A DNA stretch of 64,000 nt, from positions 1 through 64,000 of the forward strand of contig NZ_FMZU01000011.1 in assembly GCF_900101545.1 (NCBI RefSeq), in the 5' to 3' direction. The notes beneath the pieces were generated by a model that was not told where the DNA came from, did no database searches, and was given only the letters and a program-made list of their open reading frames with translations. The DNA is from Variovorax sp. CF079 (GTDB taxonomy: Bacteria; Pseudomonadota; Gammaproteobacteria; Burkholderiales; Burkholderiaceae_C). Below, one piece after another: positions 1-8,124 of this stretch. A program made the translations under genes and the position numbers. Position 1 is the first letter of the stretch. Each line of letters begins with the position of its first letter.

Positions 1-95
1 TTGACGTTGGCGATGTCCACACCGGTGCCGTCGCTCTTGACGCGCACCTTCACGTTGAAATCGACGACCCGCTTGACGGGGACCAGGACCTTCAT
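1..95 (-). CDS. etfB: Electron transfer flavoprotein beta subunit, N-terminal part
   Basis: Only the first 31 codons are inside the window; the gene runs off the left edge. The start [19 protein letters not shown] is the typical N-terminus of ETF beta, which with ETF alpha carries electrons from acyl-CoA dehydrogenases to ETF-ubiquinone oxidoreductase. A strong ribosome site AAGGAGA ends 5 bases before the ATG. It reads in the same direction as the acyl-CoA dehydrogenase operon to its right, 41 bp after the Bug gene, so it may be co-transcribed or have its own promoter. An ETF-QO gene is present at 43.8-45.5 kb. Confidence 0.85.
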   Translation of the reverse strand, partial: MKVLVPVKRVVDFNVKVRVKSDGTGVDIANV

Positions 96-136
96 CAGAC
101 TCTCCTTTGCAACTGCATGTCACGCGCTATGGCGCA

Positions 137-1126
137 TCAGTCAGCGAACTGGCCTGCCGCCTTGATGACGGGTTCGTATCGCGTCGTCTCCTGCTGGAGC
201 CAGGTCTGGAGGCCGGCCGGCGTCAACTTTGCATCGCTGGGAATGATCGCCCCGAGTTCTGCCAGGCGTTGAGCAACCGTTGGATCCTTCAGCGCCGTTT
301 TCAATGCCGCACCGAACTTGTCTATCGCTTCCTTGGGCGTTCCCTTCGGCGCATAGATGCCGTGCCAGACGACGACCTGAAAGTCCTTCAGCCCCTGCTC
401 AGCAAGCGTTGGCGTGTCGGGAAGCGTCTTGAGGCGGAAAGACGTTGTGACACCATAAAGCTTGATGGAGCCCGCCTTGATGTGCGGCGTGGTCGAAGTG
501 GTCTGATCGCACAGCAAGTCGACCTGCCCGGCCAGCAGTGCATTCATGGCAGGGCCGGTGCCCTGATAGGGCACGGTGGTCATCGACACACCCATCGCCT
601 GGCGCAACAGGACGCCGCACAGATGGGAGACCGCGCCCAGCCCTGCATGGGCGAGATTGATCTTGTCGCTGTTCGCCTTCGCGTAGGCCATCAACTCCTT
701 GAAGTCCTTGGCCGGCAGGTCCTTGCGCCCTACCAACGTCATCGGCACATCGATCACCTGACTGACGTACTCGAAATCGGAGAGCGGCTTGTAGTTGAGT
801 TTTCGATAAAGGGCCGGTGCCGTCGCCATGCCGTTGTGATGGATCAGGAAGGTGTAGCCATCGGGGTTCGCCCGCGCGGTGTAGGCGGCGGCAATGGTGC
901 CGCCCGCGCCTGTCTTGTTCTCCACGATCACCGATTGGCCAAGCGTCTTGGTCATGGCCGCACCCAGCGTCCGGGCCACGACGTCCGTCGGACCGCCCGC
1001 AGCAAAAGGAACCACCAGGGTGATCGCCTTGGTCGGATAGCCCTGCGCCGAGGCGGCGCAGGACAAGGCCAACCCGGCAACCGTCGAGACGGTCATCTTC
1101 CAGACCGGCGTTTGATTCAGCTTCAT
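137..1126 (-). CDS. Bug/TctC-family tripartite tricarboxylate transporter solute-binding protein
   Basis: 329 aa, a normal Bug-family length. The N-terminus has a Sec signal peptide ending at an Ala-Ser-Ala site near residue 28. It is followed by the family hallmark YPTKAITLVVPFAAGGPTD, where the two beta-alpha turns bind a carboxylate of the ligand. These periplasmic proteins bind small carboxylates or related compounds. No TctA or TctB membrane subunit is encoded in the window, so the membrane partner must be elsewhere or the protein acts as a sensor. It is the last gene of the acyl-CoA operon, 30 bp after the CoA-transferase, with GGAGA before the ATG. The ligand is probably the acid activated by that operon (inference). 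Confidence 0.9.
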   Translation of the reverse strand: MKLNQTPVWKMTVSTVAGLALSCAASAQGYPTKAITLVVPFAAGGPTDVVARTLGAAMTKTLGQSVIVENKTGAGGTIAAAYTARANPDGYTFLIHHNGMATAPALYRKLNYKPLSDFEYVSQVIDVPMTLVGRKDLPAKDFKELMAYAKANSDKINLAHAGLGAVSHLCGVLLRQAMGVSMTTVPYQGTGPAMNALLAGQVDLLCDQTTSTTPHIKAGSIKLYGVTTSFRLKTLPDTPTLAEQGLKDFQVVVWHGIYAPKGTPKEAIDKFGAALKTALKDPTVAQRLAELGAIIPSDAKLTPAGLQTWLQQETTRYEPVIKAAGQFAD

Positions 1127-1156
1127 GTCACTTGTCTCCAGTTCTTAATACAAATT

Positions 1157-2335
1157 TCAGATGGCGCCTGCACTGCGCATGGACGCAATGTCCTCGCTCG
1201 ACCACCCCAGCCCCTGAAGGATGGCGTCGGTGTTCTCACCGAGACCCGGCACAGCGTCCATCCGCGGTGCGTACGCTTCCGTTTTGCCCGGGGGCAATAG
1301 CGCCGGAATAAGCCCACTGGGCGTCGGGACCTTGGTCCAGCGATTACGCGCCTTCAGCTGGGGGTGGTCCCAAACGTCGTGCATGTCATTCACGCTCGCA
1401 TTGGCAATCTGGGCTCTGTCCAGCCGTTGAACAACCTGCTCCACCGTCAGCGATGAAAACCCTTCCACGATGAGCGCTCGCAGCGCGACCCTGTTGGCCA
1501 CACGCTTGGAGTTGGAGGCGAAGCGCTCGTCGGTCGTCAGTTCGGGCCGTTCCAACACGGTCTTGCAAAAGGCGCCCCACTCCCGCTCGTTCTGAAGGCC
1601 GAGCATGACTGTGCCGTCGCTTGCCGGGAAGGGACCGTACGGGTAGATCGTGGCGTGAGCGGCACCTGCCCGCGGAGGCGGCGCCGCACCCTCGTAGGCG
1701 TAATAGAGCGGATAGCCCATCCACTCCACCATGCTCTCCAGCATCGACACGTCGATCCGACTGCCCTTGCCGGTCTTGTCGCGCTGGATCAGCGCAGCAA
1801 GGATGCCCGTGTATGCGTACATGCCTGCGGCAATGTCGGCGATGGAGCACCCTGCCTTCGCAGGCTCCGCGTCCGAACCGGTCACCGACAGGAACCCCGA
1901 CTCGCTCTGGATCAGCAGGTCGTAGGCCTTCTTGTCGCGGTACGGACCGTCGTCGCCGTAGCCCGAGATGTCGCACACGATGAGCCTGGGATGCTTCTCG
2001 TGCAAGGCTTCGAATGAGAGCCCCAGTCTTGCAGCCGCACCGGGCGCCAGGTTCTGCACGAGCACGTCAGCGTCTTCGAGCAGCTTGGCGAGCACCTCCT
2101 GGGCGACGGGCTGCTTGACGTCCAGCGTCAAGCTCTCCTTCGACCGGTTCGTCCAGACGAAGTGCGATGCCATGCCCTGTACTCGCTCATCGTAGGCGCG
2201 CGCAAAGTCACCCACGCCAGGCCGTTCCACCTTGATCACACGGGCGCCGAGATCCGCCAGTTGGCGGGTGCAGAAGGGAGCCGCGATCGCGTGCTCCAGC
2301 GTGACGATCGTCACGCCATCCAAAGGTCGTGCCAT
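1157..2335 (-). CDS. CaiB/BaiF family (type III) CoA-transferase
   Basis: 392 aa starting MARPLDGVTIVTLEHAIAAP. The family moves CoA from an acyl-CoA donor such as succinyl-CoA to a carboxylic acid. The catalytic Asp that forms the mixed anhydride fits D167 in the motif CSIADIAAGMYAY, at the position expected from formyl-CoA transferase (D169). The N-terminal Rossmann-like segment (LADLGARVIKVERPG) and the C-terminal linker are both present, so it looks full length. An open frame continues upstream inside the acyl-CoA dehydrogenase gene, but the ATG at 2335 matches the family start and lies 17 bp after the previous stop. It probably activates the operon's substrate acid; the substrate itself cannot be read from the sequence. 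Confidence 0.9.
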   Translation of the reverse strand: MARPLDGVTIVTLEHAIAAPFCTRQLADLGARVIKVERPGVGDFARAYDERVQGMASHFVWTNRSKESLTLDVKQPVAQEVLAKLLEDADVLVQNLAPGAAARLGLSFEALHEKHPRLIVCDISGYGDDGPYRDKKAYDLLIQSESGFLSVTGSDAEPAKAGCSIADIAAGMYAYTGILAALIQRDKTGKGSRIDVSMLESMVEWMGYPLYYAYEGAAPPPRAGAAHATIYPYGPFPASDGTVMLGLQNEREWGAFCKTVLERPELTTDERFASNSKRVANRVALRALIVEGFSSLTVEQVVQRLDRAQIANASVNDMHDVWDHPQLKARNRWTKVPTPSGLIPALLPPGKTEAYAPRMDAVPGLGENTDAILQGLGWSSEDIASMRSAGAI

Positions 2336-2352
2336 GACAGAGTCTCCTTCGA

Positions 2353-3513
2353 TCAGAACGACCGCGGCAGCCCGAGCACGTGCTCGGCAACGTAGGCATA
2401 AATGAGGTTCGTGGAGATCGGAGCAACCTGGTAGAGCCGCGTCTCCCGGAACTTGCGCTCGATGTCGTATTCGTTGGCAAAGCCGAAGCCACCGTGCGTC
2501 TGCATGCAGACGTTGGCCGCCTCCCAGCTCGCCTTGGCCGCCAGGAACTTGGCCATGTTGGCCTGTGCGCCGCAGTCCTGGTGCGCATCGAAGCGCCGCG
2601 CTGCCTCGAAGCGCATCAGGTTCGCGGCTTCCACCTCGATGAAGGCATCCGCGATCGGAAACTGCACGCCCTGGTTCTTGCCGATGGGGCGGTCGAACAC
2701 GATGCGTTCGCTGGCGTACTTGCGTGCGCGCTCGATGAACCAGTAGCCGTCGCCGATGCATTCGGCAGCGATCAGCGTACGCTCGGCGTTCAGGCCGTCC
2801 AGGATGTACTTGAAGCCCCTGCCCTCCTCGCCGATGAGGTTCTCTTCCGGGATCTCCAGGTTCTCGAAGAACAATTCGTTGGTTTCGTGGTTGACCAGGT
2901 TGGGAATGGGCCGCACCGTCAGGCCGTTGCCGATGGCCTGCTTCAGGTCGACGATGAAGATCGACATGCCCTCGGATTTCTTCTTCACCTCCGCCAGCGG
3001 CGTGGTGCGTGCCAGCAGGATCATCAGGTCGGAATGCTGCACGCGCGAGATCCACACCTTCTGCCCGTTGACGACGTAGCGGCCGTCCTTCTTGACCGCG
3101 GTGGTCTTGATCTTGGTCGTGTCGGTGCCGGTCGTGGGTTCGGTCACCGCCATCGACTGGATGCGCAGTTTGCCGGCCGCAATGCCCGGCAGGTACTTGT
3201 CCTTCTGCGTCTTGCTGCCATTGCGCAGCAATGTGCCCATGTTGTACATCTGGCCGTGCACTGCACCGGCATTGCCGCCCGAGCGGTTGATCTCCTCCAT
3301 GATCACCGTCGCGGCAGTCAGCCCGAGGCCGGTGCCGCCATATTCCTCGGGGATCATCGCGGCCAGCCAGCCGGCCTGCATCAGCGCGTCGACGAAAGTC
3401 TCGGGATAGGCCTTCTGCTCGTCGATCTTGCGGAAGTATTCGTCGGGGAACTGCCGGCACAGTGCGCGCACGGCATCACGGATTTCCTGGTGGTCGTCGG
3501 TCTCGTTGAACAT
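2353..3513 (-). CDS. Acyl-CoA dehydrogenase family protein
   Basis: 386 aa with the three-domain acyl-CoA dehydrogenase layout: helical N-domain to about residue 115, middle beta domain with the substrate/FAD signature MAVTEPTTGTD, and C-terminal helical domain with the flavin-contacting segment QTHGGFGFANEYD. The usual C-terminal Y-E-G-T-x-E motif, whose Glu is the catalytic base in MCAD-type enzymes, reads YQVAPIST here, so the Glu is missing at that spot. This belongs to a recognisable subfamily ending in AEHVLGLPRSF whose base may be placed differently (inference). Electrons would go to ETF, whose beta gene starts at position 95. It lies between the dehydratase and CoA-transferase genes in one operon. 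Confidence 0.9.
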   Translation of the reverse strand: MFNETDDHQEIRDAVRALCRQFPDEYFRKIDEQKAYPETFVDALMQAGWLAAMIPEEYGGTGLGLTAATVIMEEINRSGGNAGAVHGQMYNMGTLLRNGSKTQKDKYLPGIAAGKLRIQSMAVTEPTTGTDTTKIKTTAVKKDGRYVVNGQKVWISRVQHSDLMILLARTTPLAEVKKKSEGMSIFIVDLKQAIGNGLTVRPIPNLVNHETNELFFENLEIPEENLIGEEGRGFKYILDGLNAERTLIAAECIGDGYWFIERARKYASERIVFDRPIGKNQGVQFPIADAFIEVEAANLMRFEAARRFDAHQDCGAQANMAKFLAAKASWEAANVCMQTHGGFGFANEYDIERKFRETRLYQVAPISTNLIYAYVAEHVLGLPRSF

Positions 3514-3535
3514 GTGTGTCTCCTTGAAGGTGTGT

Positions 3536-4387
3536 TCAGTACAGGTTGGCTTTTGCTTCCATCGCGAGATGGCCTTCTGGGGTACGCGCCCAGAGCGTCA
3601 CGGTCTCCGCATCCTCTCGGCGCCCACAAACCGTAAAGGGCGCGACATCGAATAGCGGCTTGACGGCACGGAACGAAAAGTTCTTGACCACCGCTTCGGG
3701 AAGATTGCGCCGCAACAGGTCCAGCAGCAGCGTCGCGATCAGCGGCCCATGCACGATCAGGCCCGGGTAGCCTTCCACTTCGGTGACGTACCGGCGGTCG
3801 TAGTGAATGCGGTGCCCATTGAACGTCAGGGCCGAATAGCGAAAGAGCAGCACGTCGTCTGGCTCGATACGACGCGACCATTGCTCACCTTGCGGCGCCA
3901 CCACGCCCGCGGGCGCGGGTTCACCGGGAGCGGGCATGTCGCGGTAGACGATGTCGTGCCGCTCTGAAATTGCCAACTGCCCATCGGCACGGATCTCGTG
4001 ATCCACATTGACGAACACCAGCGGTCCGGTGCGACCATCCTTCAAGCGCACGTCGGCGATTCGCGATGTCCGCGAGATCTGCTGGCCCACGCGCAGCGGG
4101 GTGTGGAAAGTCAGTTGGCTACCCGCCCACATCCGGCGCGGAAGGGGTACAGGCGGCAGGAAGCCCCCGCGTGTGGGATGCCCGTCGGGGCCAATTTCCG
4201 ATTGCTGGGGAAGCGGCAGGAAGTACAGCCAGTGCCAGCACGGAGGGACCATTGCGTCCGGCCCCAGGGGCGGGTCATTGCGATCAAGCGTCGCCGTCAG
4301 CGCCTTGAGAGGCACCGGGGTCACCACATCATCGATGACCACAGTCTGGTCAATCCAGGTGCGTAGATGATTGATGTCAACAGTCAT
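3536..4387 (-). CDS. FAS1-like/MaoC-type acyl-CoA dehydratase (HTD2-like)
   Basis: 283 aa. The N-terminal half contains PPCWHWLYFLPLPQ and RMWAGSQLTFHTPLRVGQ, typical of the FAS1-like dehydratase domain (double hot-dog) found in mesaconyl-C4-CoA and itaconyl-CoA hydratases. The C-terminal half carries a MaoC-like hydratase segment with FNGHRIHYDRRY and VHGPLIATLL, where the Asn-Gly-His triplet and the following HYD are the expected active-site region. It is probably the first gene of the operon, 22 bp before the acyl-CoA dehydrogenase, and would hydrate an enoyl-CoA made by that enzyme or dehydrate a 3-hydroxyacyl-CoA. Itaconate- or mesaconate-like substrates are possible but not proven. Confidence 0.82.
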   Translation of the reverse strand: MTVDINHLRTWIDQTVVIDDVVTPVPLKALTATLDRNDPPLGPDAMVPPCWHWLYFLPLPQQSEIGPDGHPTRGGFLPPVPLPRRMWAGSQLTFHTPLRVGQQISRTSRIADVRLKDGRTGPLVFVNVDHEIRADGQLAISERHDIVYRDMPAPGEPAPAGVVAPQGEQWSRRIEPDDVLLFRYSALTFNGHRIHYDRRYVTEVEGYPGLIVHGPLIATLLLDLLRRNLPEAVVKNFSFRAVKPLFDVAPFTVCGRREDAETVTLWARTPEGHLAMEAKANLY

Positions 4388-4437
4388 TGAATTGTCTCCT
4401 TGTTGGAGCAGTAGCTCTACAGATCTAGTCGTCCTAT

Positions 4438-4452
4438 GCCCAGATTCTGGGC
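4438..4452. promoter_or_regulatory. 15-bp perfect palindrome in divergent LysR/operon spacer
   Basis: GCCCAGA, a central T, then TCTGGGC: two perfect 7-bp arms. It lies in the 250-bp spacer between the leftward acyl-CoA operon (ATG at 4387) and the rightward LysR gene (ATG at 4638). Position and symmetry fit a LysR-type operator, but no second copy was found. Confidence 0.5.
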
Positions 4453-4637
4453 TGAGGTCACATATATGGGAAATACCGATTCGGGCTATCCGCTATACGT
4501 TGATCATCTAACTAGCCAGCGACGGTCGGCATCAACTCGGATCCCGATCACAAAGGACCTCGGGCCGGGCCCGCCGCTCGGCGCGTCGGTTGTGCGTGAG
4601 GCATGGCAGGCGCTGTTTGCCAGAATCTTGGAGAGCT

Positions 4638-5570
4638 ATGGAACTCAGACAGCTTCGCTACTTCATTGGTGCCAGCGAGGCCGGTAGCCTGCTTAAGGCC
4701 TCGACCCGGCTTCATGTCGCGCAACCCGCACTGGGCCAGCAGATCGCCGCGCTCGAATCGGAGGTCGGCGCCCAACTTTTCAATCGATCAAGCCGTGGTG
4801 TGACCTTGACCGACGCCGGGAAGGTCTTCCTGGACCACGCAAGGGTCGTCCTTTCTGACATCGAAAGAGCGCGCGACGCGGTGCGCGAGCTCGATTCGGT
4901 GCCTCGAGGTGAGGTCGCCATCGGGCTCCCGACGACCGTTGGACTGACTGCAACCGTGGCGATCCTCGGTGCGTGCCGCACACGCTTGCCCGAAGTGCGC
5001 TTGAAGGTGGTTGAGGCCTACAGCGGATTCTTGCGCGAGTGGCTCCAGTCTGGTCGACTCGATCTGGCTGTTCTTTTTGGTGATGCCGCAGAGCCCGGCT
5101 TGATCAAGCAGCCGCTACTGGACGAATGGTTGGTATTTGTGGCCAGCCCCGCTGGGCCGAAACTACCCAAGCGTCTTCCCCTGTCCGCGCTATCGCGATG
5201 GCCGATGATCCTGCCAGGGAAAGAACATGGGTTGCGCAAGATCATCGATGACGCCTGTGCACCTCTTTCGGTCCAACCCAATGTGGTGGCGGAAGTCGAA
5301 TCGCTTCGCAGTGTCAAACTGGCCGTCCAGGGAGGCATTGGCGCCACCATCCTGCCACTGGGTTCAGTGGCCGAAGAAGTGGCGTCAGGGGCTCTGCGAA
5401 GCGCGCGACTTGAAAGTTCCGCGATGACGCGCCGCGTCGTATGCGCCACGAGCACGGTGCGCCCAGCCACTCTCGCGAAGTCCGCAGTGCATTCCTTGGT
5501 TCAGGAGGTGATTCGCGATATGGTGCTGTCCAGTGCCTGGCCTGCTCGCTGGATCGGGGAACCTGCTTGA
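4638..5570 (+). CDS. LysR-type transcriptional regulator
   Basis: 310 aa beginning MELRQLRYFIGASEAGS. The N-terminal winged helix carries the LysR signature (LLKASTRLHVAQPALGQQIAALE), then the helical linker and a periplasmic-binding-like effector domain from about residue 90. An upstream in-frame start at 4590 exists, but the ATG at 4638 is preceded by TTGGAGAG and matches the family N-terminus. It is divergent from the acyl-CoA operon and most likely controls it in response to the substrate or a CoA intermediate (inference from arrangement). The 3' end runs close to the convergent FAD oxidase gene. Confidence 0.9.
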   Translation: MELRQLRYFIGASEAGSLLKASTRLHVAQPALGQQIAALESEVGAQLFNRSSRGVTLTDAGKVFLDHARVVLSDIERARDAVRELDSVPRGEVAIGLPTTVGLTATVAILGACRTRLPEVRLKVVEAYSGFLREWLQSGRLDLAVLFGDAAEPGLIKQPLLDEWLVFVASPAGPKLPKRLPLSALSRWPMILPGKEHGLRKIIDDACAPLSVQPNVVAEVESLRSVKLAVQGGIGATILPLGSVAEEVASGALRSARLESSAMTRRVVCATSTVRPATLAKSAVHSLVQEVIRDMVLSSAWPARWIGEPA

Positions 5571-5631
5571 AGGGAGCGACGGTCACGGGTATTGCCTCTC
5601 GATCCAGGACCTGGACATGGAGAGCATCCGC

Positions 5632-7068
5632 TCAGGTCCTGCTGCGCAAGATCTTGCCTGGGTTCATCAGGTTCATGGGATCGAATGCCGCCTTCAGCGT
5701 GCGCATCATGTTCAGGTCGATGCCGGGCTTGAAGCGCTCCAGGCGCTCGACGTGCATCCTGCCGATGCCATGCTCTGCGCTGATGCTGCCTCCCAGTTCC
5801 ACGCTCGCCTCGTGCACGATCAGATTGACTTTCGCAGCCGCTTCTTCGCATTGGTCCGGCGTGCCGTAGATCGAACGCGAAAGCACCGCGATGACATGGA
5901 TGTTGCCGTCGCCGATGTGCCCCGCGTGGCACACCGCGGCCCCCGCCACCTGCTGCTCGATACGATCGGTCACGAGATCGATGAAGCGCGGGAGCTTGGA
6001 GACCGGCACCGACGTGTCGTTCGAGACGGTGAAGCCCGCGCGCTTGTTGGCCTCCGAGATGTTGTGCCGCAGCTCCCAGATGCGGTTGGCCTTGGCCACG
6101 TCGGTGGCGACCGCCGCGTTGGTGACCAGGTCGCGCTCGAAGGCGGTCTCGAGCGTCTTTTCGAGTTCGGCGATGGCATCCCACTGCGGCGAGCTGTCCG
6201 CGATCTCCATCAGCACAAACCACGGGCTGTCCAGCTCCATCGGCGATTGGAGGCCGTGGCCATGTTTCAGCACCATCTCGACCTGCGGGCGCGACATGAT
6301 CTCGAAGGCCTCGATCCGGTTGCCCACCTGTTCCTGCATGAAGCGCAGAAGGTCGACCGCCTGCTGGACGCCCGTCAGCGCCACCATGGCAGTTGCGGAG
6401 ACATTGAGACGGGGAAAGAGCTTCAGCACCGCGGCCGTCACCACACCCAGCGTGCCCTCAGCGCCGATGAACAGCTGCTTCAGGTCGTAACCGGCGTTGT
6501 CCTTGCGCAGCGCCCGCAGGCCGTCCCACACGCGGCCATCGGGCAGGACCACCTCGAGGCCCATCACCAGCTCTCGCATGTTGCCGTAGCGCAGAACGCC
6601 GGTGCCTCCGGCATTGGTCGACACCAGGCCACCGATCTCGCAGCTGCCGACGCTGCCCAGCAGCAGCGGGAACTGGCGCTGGCGCTCATCGGCGGCCTCC
6701 CGCACATGCGCCAAGATGCAGCCGGCCTCGGCCGTCAGCGAGTTGTTGGTTGCATCGATGTCCCGGATCCGGTTCATGCGCGACAGGTTGAGGATCACGG
6801 CCGGCCGCTCGGCGCCCGCCACGGCACCACCCGTCAGGCCGGTGTTGCCCCCTTGCGGAACGATCGCCACCTCCAGGCTCGCGCAGGCCTTCACGAGCTC
6901 TGCGACCTCGCTCGTGCTGCCGGGCATCAGGACCGCGAGCGCCGCGCCCTGGTATCGGCCGCGCCAGTCCTGCTGATACGGCTGCGTGGCGCCCGGATCA
7001 GTCAACACGCGTGCCGGGCCGACAACCTCGGCGAATCGCTCGAGCAAAGCGGCGGTCTTGAGCATCAT
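5632..7068 (-). CDS. FAD-linked oxidase, GlcD / D-2-hydroxyacid dehydrogenase type
   Basis: 478 aa. The N-terminal FAD-binding type 4 domain has the pyrophosphate loop VPQGGNTGLTGGAV (about residues 65-80). The C-terminal FAD-oxidase domain ends with the family hallmark GGSISAEHGIGRMHVERL. These enzymes oxidise D-2-hydroxyacids (lactate, glycolate, 2-hydroxyglutarate) to 2-oxoacids. The ATG at 7068 was chosen over the one at 7143 because GGAGAG sits just before it and the extra 25 residues are not family-like. It is the last gene of the leftward operon with Bug protein, aldehyde dehydrogenase and ThDP decarboxylase, so it may supply the 2-oxoacid that the decarboxylase uses. Confidence 0.9.
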   Translation of the reverse strand: MMLKTAALLERFAEVVGPARVLTDPGATQPYQQDWRGRYQGAALAVLMPGSTSEVAELVKACASLEVAIVPQGGNTGLTGGAVAGAERPAVILNLSRMNRIRDIDATNNSLTAEAGCILAHVREAADERQRQFPLLLGSVGSCEIGGLVSTNAGGTGVLRYGNMRELVMGLEVVLPDGRVWDGLRALRKDNAGYDLKQLFIGAEGTLGVVTAAVLKLFPRLNVSATAMVALTGVQQAVDLLRFMQEQVGNRIEAFEIMSRPQVEMVLKHGHGLQSPMELDSPWFVLMEIADSSPQWDAIAELEKTLETAFERDLVTNAAVATDVAKANRIWELRHNISEANKRAGFTVSNDTSVPVSKLPRFIDLVTDRIEQQVAGAAVCHAGHIGDGNIHVIAVLSRSIYGTPDQCEEAAAKVNLIVHEASVELGGSISAEHGIGRMHVERLERFKPGIDLNMMRTLKAAFDPMNLMNPGKILRSRT

Positions 7069-7097
7069 GCTCTCTCCAGCGTGACGGCACACATGGC

Positions 7098-8093
7098 TCA
7101 CTCCCTCTTGAGACCGCCGATGGACTTGATGACAGCGCCCCATTTGCCGAGCTCGGACTTGACCAGCGCATCCAGTACTTCGGGCGTCGATCCCACCGGC
7201 ACTGCGCTCAGGTCCTTCAGCTTCGCCTGAACGTCTTGCATCGCCACCACCGCCTGCAGTTCTCGGCTCAAAAGTTCGACCAGAGGGCGCGGCAGTTTCG
7301 CGGGCCCGAAGACGGCGTTCCAGGTGTAGGTTTCATAGCCGGCAAGACCCGCTTCCGCGAGGGTCGGAACGTCCGGAAAGGACGGCGAGCGCTTGCTGGT
7401 GGTCACCGCCAGGGCACGCGCCGAGCCGGCTCGGATGTGCGATGCCGCCCCCGTCAGGACGTCGAACAGGATGGGAATGTGGCCACCGACCAGGTCGGTC
7501 ATGGCCGGCCCGCCACCCTTGTAAGGAACATGACCGATGTCCACACCGGCCATGGACTTGAACAACTCGCCCGACAGGTGCGGAGGCGTACCCACACCGG
7601 ACGAGCCGTAGTTGAACTTGCCCGGCTGCGCCTTGATCTGGGCAATGAGCTCCTGCACGTTCTGTGCCTTCACGGAGGAGCTCACAAGCAGGACGTTGGG
7701 CACGGTCGCGACGAGCGAGATGGGCGTGAAGTCGCGCTGGGCATCGTAGGAGGACGGCGGTGTCGAAAGCGGATTGATCGCGTGCGTCGCGACCGTACCC
7801 ATCAGCAGCATGCTGCCATCGGCTGCGGCCTTCGCCACCTTGGCGGCGCCGATGGCGCCCCCGCCGCCGGCGACGTTCTCCACGACCACGCTGTGCGCGA
7901 TGCGCTCCGACAGCTTTTGCGCGACCAGGCGGGAAACCACGTCGGTGGCCCCTCCGGCCGAGAAGGGAACCACCAGCGTGATCGGTCCCTTCGGCAGGAC
8001 CGACTGTGCAAAGGCGTGCGGCAGGGGCGCGCCCAGCGTGGCGGCCACGCCCCACTTCATCAGGTCGCGCCGGGACAGCGTCGATGTATTCAT
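7098..8093 (-). CDS. Bug/TctC-family solute-binding protein with Tat-like signal
   Basis: 331 aa. The N-terminus contains SRRDLMKWGVAATLG, which matches a twin-arginine (Tat) signal motif (S-R-R-x-x-x-K), followed by a hydrophobic stretch and an Ala-Phe-Ala cleavage site. Most Bug proteins use Sec, so this is a little unusual. The mature part starts with the standard PITLVVPFSAGGATDVVS ligand-loop motif. No TctA/TctB genes are nearby. It sits between the FAD oxidase and aldehyde dehydrogenase genes, so the ligand is probably the substrate of that pathway. Confidence 0.9.
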   Translation of the reverse strand: MNTSTLSRRDLMKWGVAATLGAPLPHAFAQSVLPKGPITLVVPFSAGGATDVVSRLVAQKLSERIAHSVVVENVAGGGGAIGAAKVAKAAADGSMLLMGTVATHAINPLSTPPSSYDAQRDFTPISLVATVPNVLLVSSSVKAQNVQELIAQIKAQPGKFNYGSSGVGTPPHLSGELFKSMAGVDIGHVPYKGGGPAMTDLVGGHIPILFDVLTGAASHIRAGSARALAVTTSKRSPSFPDVPTLAEAGLAGYETYTWNAVFGPAKLPRPLVELLSRELQAVVAMQDVQAKLKDLSAVPVGSTPEVLDALVKSELGKWGAVIKSIGGLKRE

Positions 8094-8124
8094 GCTCTTG
8101 TCTCCGTCTATTGCTTTGAAGGTG

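Noticed and set aside
107..1300. Plus-strand open frame of 397 codons over the first Bug gene
   Set aside because: Arg/His-rich composition and exact antisense position show it is a GC-rich shadow; the minus frame has a signal peptide and Bug motifs.
2190..2200. ATCGTAGG, an inverted match to the module core
   Set aside because: Inside the CoA-transferase coding region and with no TACCGC or ATTGGTG partner at the right distance.
5533..7230. Plus-strand 565-codon frame over the FAD oxidase
   Set aside because: Shadow of the minus-strand gene; rich in His, Arg and Asp without any domain.
7742..7752. Another ATCGTAGG
   Set aside because: Within the Bug coding sequence; no partner blocks.
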